A DNA stretch of 15,548 bases from Treponema sp. GTDB lineage: Bacteria > Spirochaetota > Spirochaetia > Treponematales > Breznakiellaceae. Below are positions 13,467-15,548 of the stretch, piece after piece. How positions within the stretch are numbered: position 1 is the first letter of the stretch; the number at the start of each line of letters is the position of its first letter. The notes under the pieces were generated by a model. It ran no database searches, had not been told where the DNA came from, and saw only the letters and a list, made by a program, of their open reading frames with translations. The stretch is from positions 1 to 15,548 of the forward strand of contig JAIWNU010000008.1 of NCBI GenBank assembly GCA_020216655.1, in the 5' to 3' direction. Position numbers and translations under genes: made by a program.

Positions 13467-14207
13467 ATTGTAGATCCACGCTGGGCTTTGGAGGTGTGCT
13501 AAATAGTCAGTAAAAGCAGAATCGGATAAAAATTGGGCTGCAGAAATAATTTCTGCCGGTTCTTGTGAGTAGTTCGATGCAAGCAGGTCCCTGATATCCT
13601 TTACAGAAACCGATGCGTTCCATTCAGAGAGCTGACTTACCGGTGAACGAACCGACCGGATGTGTCTGCTCTCTTTTTTTTCTACCGCTGGTGTTAGGTA
13701 AAGCTTGAGTTTTTCAAGCTGGGAATTGATCAGCAAGGTCCCGTGGTGAAAGGCCCGATCCGCTTTTTCGCGGAAGGCTGATCCCGATATTTTATTCCCC
13801 TGTAACAGAATGTCGTGCCGTTCATTCAGCTCCACAGGAAAACCCTGTGAACGCAGTACCATGACAATAAATAATAGATTATCTTTCCGATCAAAACAGG
13901 TTTTAGGTCCCATAAAGGTAAAACAAAGGTTTCCCATATCGTGCCATACGGTGCCACCGCCGCTTTGTCTGCGGGCCAGTAAAATGCCATCCCGTTGCAT
14001 GGCTGAAAGATTGCATTCAATCTCCGGATCCTGGAATCTTCCAATAACTACCGAATCGGTGTTTTGCCAGAGGAACAGTATCGTTTCATCCTCTGAAAGC
14101 TGAGAGAAAAGCAAATTCTCCAGAGCAAGATTTTCATAAATATTGCTGGATTGCGAAATGACTACCCGTTTGCGAAGCTGATGCGCTTTGGCCACCTTAT
14201 TTTCCAT
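13461..14207 (-). CDS. lplA: Lipoate-protein ligase A family
   Basis: Cytoplasmic enzyme that activates lipoate with ATP and attaches it to lysines of lipoyl proteins such as glycine-cleavage H protein or 2-oxoacid dehydrogenase E2. From ATG at 14207 it has 248 residues. Motifs: the lipoyl-AMP loop RRQSGGGTVWHD (79-90), the nucleotide-contacting lysine in NKISGSAFRE (138-147, Lys139) and HHGTLLI (154-160). E. coli LplA is about 338 residues; here the C-terminal accessory domain is short (about 185-248), so it may resemble the small LplA forms. A TTG at 14210 adds one residue and is not needed. The ATG overlaps the TGA stop of the upstream gene as TGATG, with no ribosome site of its own, which predicts translational coupling. 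Confidence 0.9.
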   Translation of the reverse strand: MENKVAKAHQLRKRVVISQSSNIYENLALENLLFSQLSEDETILFLWQNTDSVVIGRFQDPEIECNLSAMQRDGILLARRQSGGGTVWHDMGNLCFTFMGPKTCFDRKDNLLFIVMVLRSQGFPVELNERHDILLQGNKISGSAFREKADRAFHHGTLLINSQLEKLKLYLTPAVEKKESRHIRSVRSPVSQLSEWNASVSVKDIRDLLASNYSQEPAEIISAAQFLSDSAFTDYLAHLQSPAWIYNL

Positions 14208-14635
14208 CAATTTTGGGATGGTAGTTTTTTTATTGGTCTGAGTACCTGGGTTACGAGTTCATCCTCTTCTTTGAGAACTCTTAAAAATAAAAGGGGCTCC
14301 AAATCGAGTCTCCTCCAGAGTCCCTCCTTTTGGACTTCGATTGCCATGGCCGTAAAAAGCTCTTCGTTCGGATGTTCCCGGACCTGACCAAAAAGATACA
14401 AGCCCTGTGGAATAGAACATTGAGGTGTCTCGCTTTCTCCGCTATGTACTCCGGCAAAGACCATGGGTCCCAGATAATTTTCAGGGTCTGGCTCGATTGT
14501 AAAAGCGTTTGTTTCAGGTAAAGAAAAACAAACCGCCTGTTCATCTGAATCGAGTACAGCGAAAGGATCGGATACGGGAATCTTGGAATACAAAAAAGGC
14601 GAGCGGAGGTCCAAGGTAAATATGGTAAAGCTCAT
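14207..14635 (-). CDS. Unrecognised 142-residue protein, coupled to lipoate ligase
   Basis: Small soluble protein without signal peptide or membrane segment; I do not recognise the family. It is acidic in the N-terminal half, has a Gly/Leu/Tyr beta-like segment PQGLYLFGQVREH (76-88), then a predicted helix (NEELFTAMAIEVQKEG) and a charged C-terminus (LKEEDELVTQVLRPIKK). Start chosen at ATG 14635 with AGGA about nine bases upstream. The stop overlaps the lplA start, so the two are one operon and probably expressed in fixed ratio. A role linked to lipoylation is possible but rests only on position. A flagellar assembly factor (FliW) was considered because of the size and rejected on sequence. 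Confidence 0.75.
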   Translation of the reverse strand: MSFTIFTLDLRSPFLYSKIPVSDPFAVLDSDEQAVCFSLPETNAFTIEPDPENYLGPMVFAGVHSGESETPQCSIPQGLYLFGQVREHPNEELFTAMAIEVQKEGLWRRLDLEPLLFLRVLKEEDELVTQVLRPIKKLPSQN

Positions 14636-14650
14636 AGAATCATCCTAGCA

Positions 14651-14684
14651 AGTATTCTATTTTTTTTAAAGTATTCTGTTTTTT
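14651..14684. repeat. Direct repeats followed by T tracts in a divergent intergenic region
   Basis: AGTATTCT occurs at 14651-14658 and 14670-14677, each followed by a T tract. The 19-base period lies just before the unrecognised-protein gene; on the minus strand the first copy contributes TAGAAT (14659-14654), a possible -10 box. Whether it is a binding site or plain T-tract slippage is open. Confidence 0.35.
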
Positions 14685-14740
14685 CCCTCTGTACATAAAT
14701 GAATCGGCAAGTCTATGTGAAAAGTTCAGGAGGTCTATTG

Positions 14741-15548
14741 ATGAACCAAGCCCGGAAAATTGTATGTGCTATTACTCTTCAGGTTGTTATCCTCGCAGGT
14801 CTTATAGCCTGTAAGGGTGAAACGGTGCTCCAAAATATTATTTCCTTTGATACCATAATGCCCGAATTTACCGGGGCGAAGGCCTTATCTGCAACAGAAA
14901 TTGCCTTTGATTTTTCAGTCCCCGTTAAGGTGAAATCGGTCCAATTCGATCCACCAGCCGAAATAGAACAGATAGAAGCGGGACAGCGGGTGGTGGTAAA
15001 GGTTGTGCAGCCATTGCCAGAGGGAGAGCGTTTTATGGCGGATTTAATTGTTGCGGACCCTCAGGGAAATACCCTTACTGTACTTACCCCATTCCGGGCT
15101 CGGAATGATCGGCTTCCGAATATGGTTATTACTGAAATTCGTACAGAATATAGCAAGCCGAAAGTGGAGTTTATCGAACTGTATACAAAATCAGCAGGCA
15201 ATTTGGGGGCCATTTCGGTTGTTACCGCGATAAACGGAAAAGATAAGCCCATTTACGAATTTCCTCCCATAGAAGTCTCCCAGGGAGAATACATTGTGCT
15301 GCACCTCAGAACTTTAGAAGAGGGGGCTGTTGATGAACTTACGGGTGATCTGAGCCGTTCAACCTGTACTGAAACATCTAAATTTGCCCGGGACCTATGG
15401 ATTTCGGGAAGCGAAGAACGGCTTCGCAAGACCGATGGAATAGCTCTCTTGGATCAGGATGGAGGCATTCTGGATGCGGTATTGTTCAGCGAGTACACAA
15501 GCGGAGAGTGGGTAAAACAAGAGCTGGTACAGTTTTGTGCGCTCCTTT
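14741..15548 (+). CDS. Lipoprotein with lamin-tail domain, C-terminus cut by window edge
   Basis: 269 codons are visible and the frame is open at the right edge. An AGGAGG at 14728-14733, seven bases before ATG, fixes the start. Residues 1-23 are a lipoprotein signal ending in LIAC with Cys24 as the lipid-bearing residue, so the protein is anchored in a membrane facing the periplasm or cell surface. Residues 40-120 look like a bacterial Ig-like strand-rich domain (IAFDFSVPVKVKSVQF). Residues about 128-250 match the lamin-tail domain pattern: ITEIRTEY and VEFIELYTKS (130-151), then FPPIEVSQGEYIVLHL (174-189) and DGIALLDQDGGILDAVLF (232-249). Lamin-tail domains in bacteria occur in secreted and surface proteins, often with nucleases or phosphatases; nothing catalytic is visible in this part. 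Confidence 0.8.
   Translation, partial: MNQARKIVCAITLQVVILAGLIACKGETVLQNIISFDTIMPEFTGAKALSATEIAFDFSVPVKVKSVQFDPPAEIEQIEAGQRVVVKVVQPLPEGERFMADLIVADPQGNTLTVLTPFRARNDRLPNMVITEIRTEYSKPKVEFIELYTKSAGNLGAISVVTAINGKDKPIYEFPPIEVSQGEYIVLHLRTLEEGAVDELTGDLSRSTCTETSKFARDLWISGSEERLRKTDGIALLDQDGGILDAVLFSEYTSGEWVKQELVQFCALL

Noticed and set aside
14207..14635. FliW flagellar assembly factor
   Set aside because: Size and setting fit, but the usual FliW N-terminal pattern and the conserved central residues are not seen.

Overview
The window looks like chromosomal DNA from a spirochaete of the Treponema lineage. The grounds are family content, not a search: a very large TPR membrane protein that resembles the periplasmic flagellar collar protein FlcA, a DUF2259-type secreted protein, a lamin-tail lipoprotein, a BNR-repeat secreted protein, and several envelope proteins with no clear relatives outside this group. 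Base composition is moderate. I see no phage, insertion sequence, integrase or CRISPR array, so this is an ordinary, compact chromosome segment.

Layout. 1-716 (-) is the 5' part of a secreted BNR/YCF48-type repeat protein that leaves the left edge. 814-1920 (+) is a 6-phosphofructokinase. 1946-5062 (-) is a two-gene signalling operon: a REC-PAS-GGDEF-EAL cyclic-di-GMP regulator followed 3 bases later by a GAF-like/HisKA_2-type histidine kinase. 5097-5687 (-) is shikimate kinase, divergent from a PrsW-type membrane protease at 5738-6451 (+). An initiator tRNA-Met (6487-6559) with its own promoter and terminator follows. 6762-7532 (-) is a secreted CBM48-like protein, divergent from the 1097-residue FlcA-like protein at 7575-10868 (+). 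A tRNA-Val(CAC) at 10880-10951 (-) faces the end of that gene. 11221-11814 (+) is a dolichol/phytol-kinase-family membrane enzyme. 11803-12636 (-) is an unrecognised polytopic membrane protein. 12714-13466 (+) is the DUF2259 protein. 13461-14635 (-) holds lipoate-protein ligase behind an unrecognised 142-residue protein. 14741-15548 (+) is a lamin-tail lipoprotein that leaves the right edge.

Regulation is the most informative part. I read a sigma-54 (-24/-12) promoter ahead of the dolichol/phytol-kinase-like gene, with a perfect 26-bp palindrome about 130 bp upstream and an AT-rich stretch between them. I read two sigma-28 (FliA)-type promoters with the same TCAAG -35 element and 15-base spacing, one before the DUF2259 gene and one before the CBM48-like gene. 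The latter is back-to-back with the flagellar-collar-like gene. This suggests that two uncharacterised secreted proteins belong to the motility regulon. Two sigma-70 promoters have their -35 box built over the stop region of the preceding gene, and one of them predicts a nearly leaderless mRNA for the cyclic-di-GMP regulator.

The oddest structure is the tRNA-Val gene. It sits inside a perfect 18-bp inverted repeat that extends its acceptor stem by 11 base pairs and pairs away the leader and trailer. The cytoplasmic half of the FlcA-like protein also carries seven copies of a short acidic F-S motif, which looks like an array of docking sites. No single complete new system (such as a defence island) is visible.
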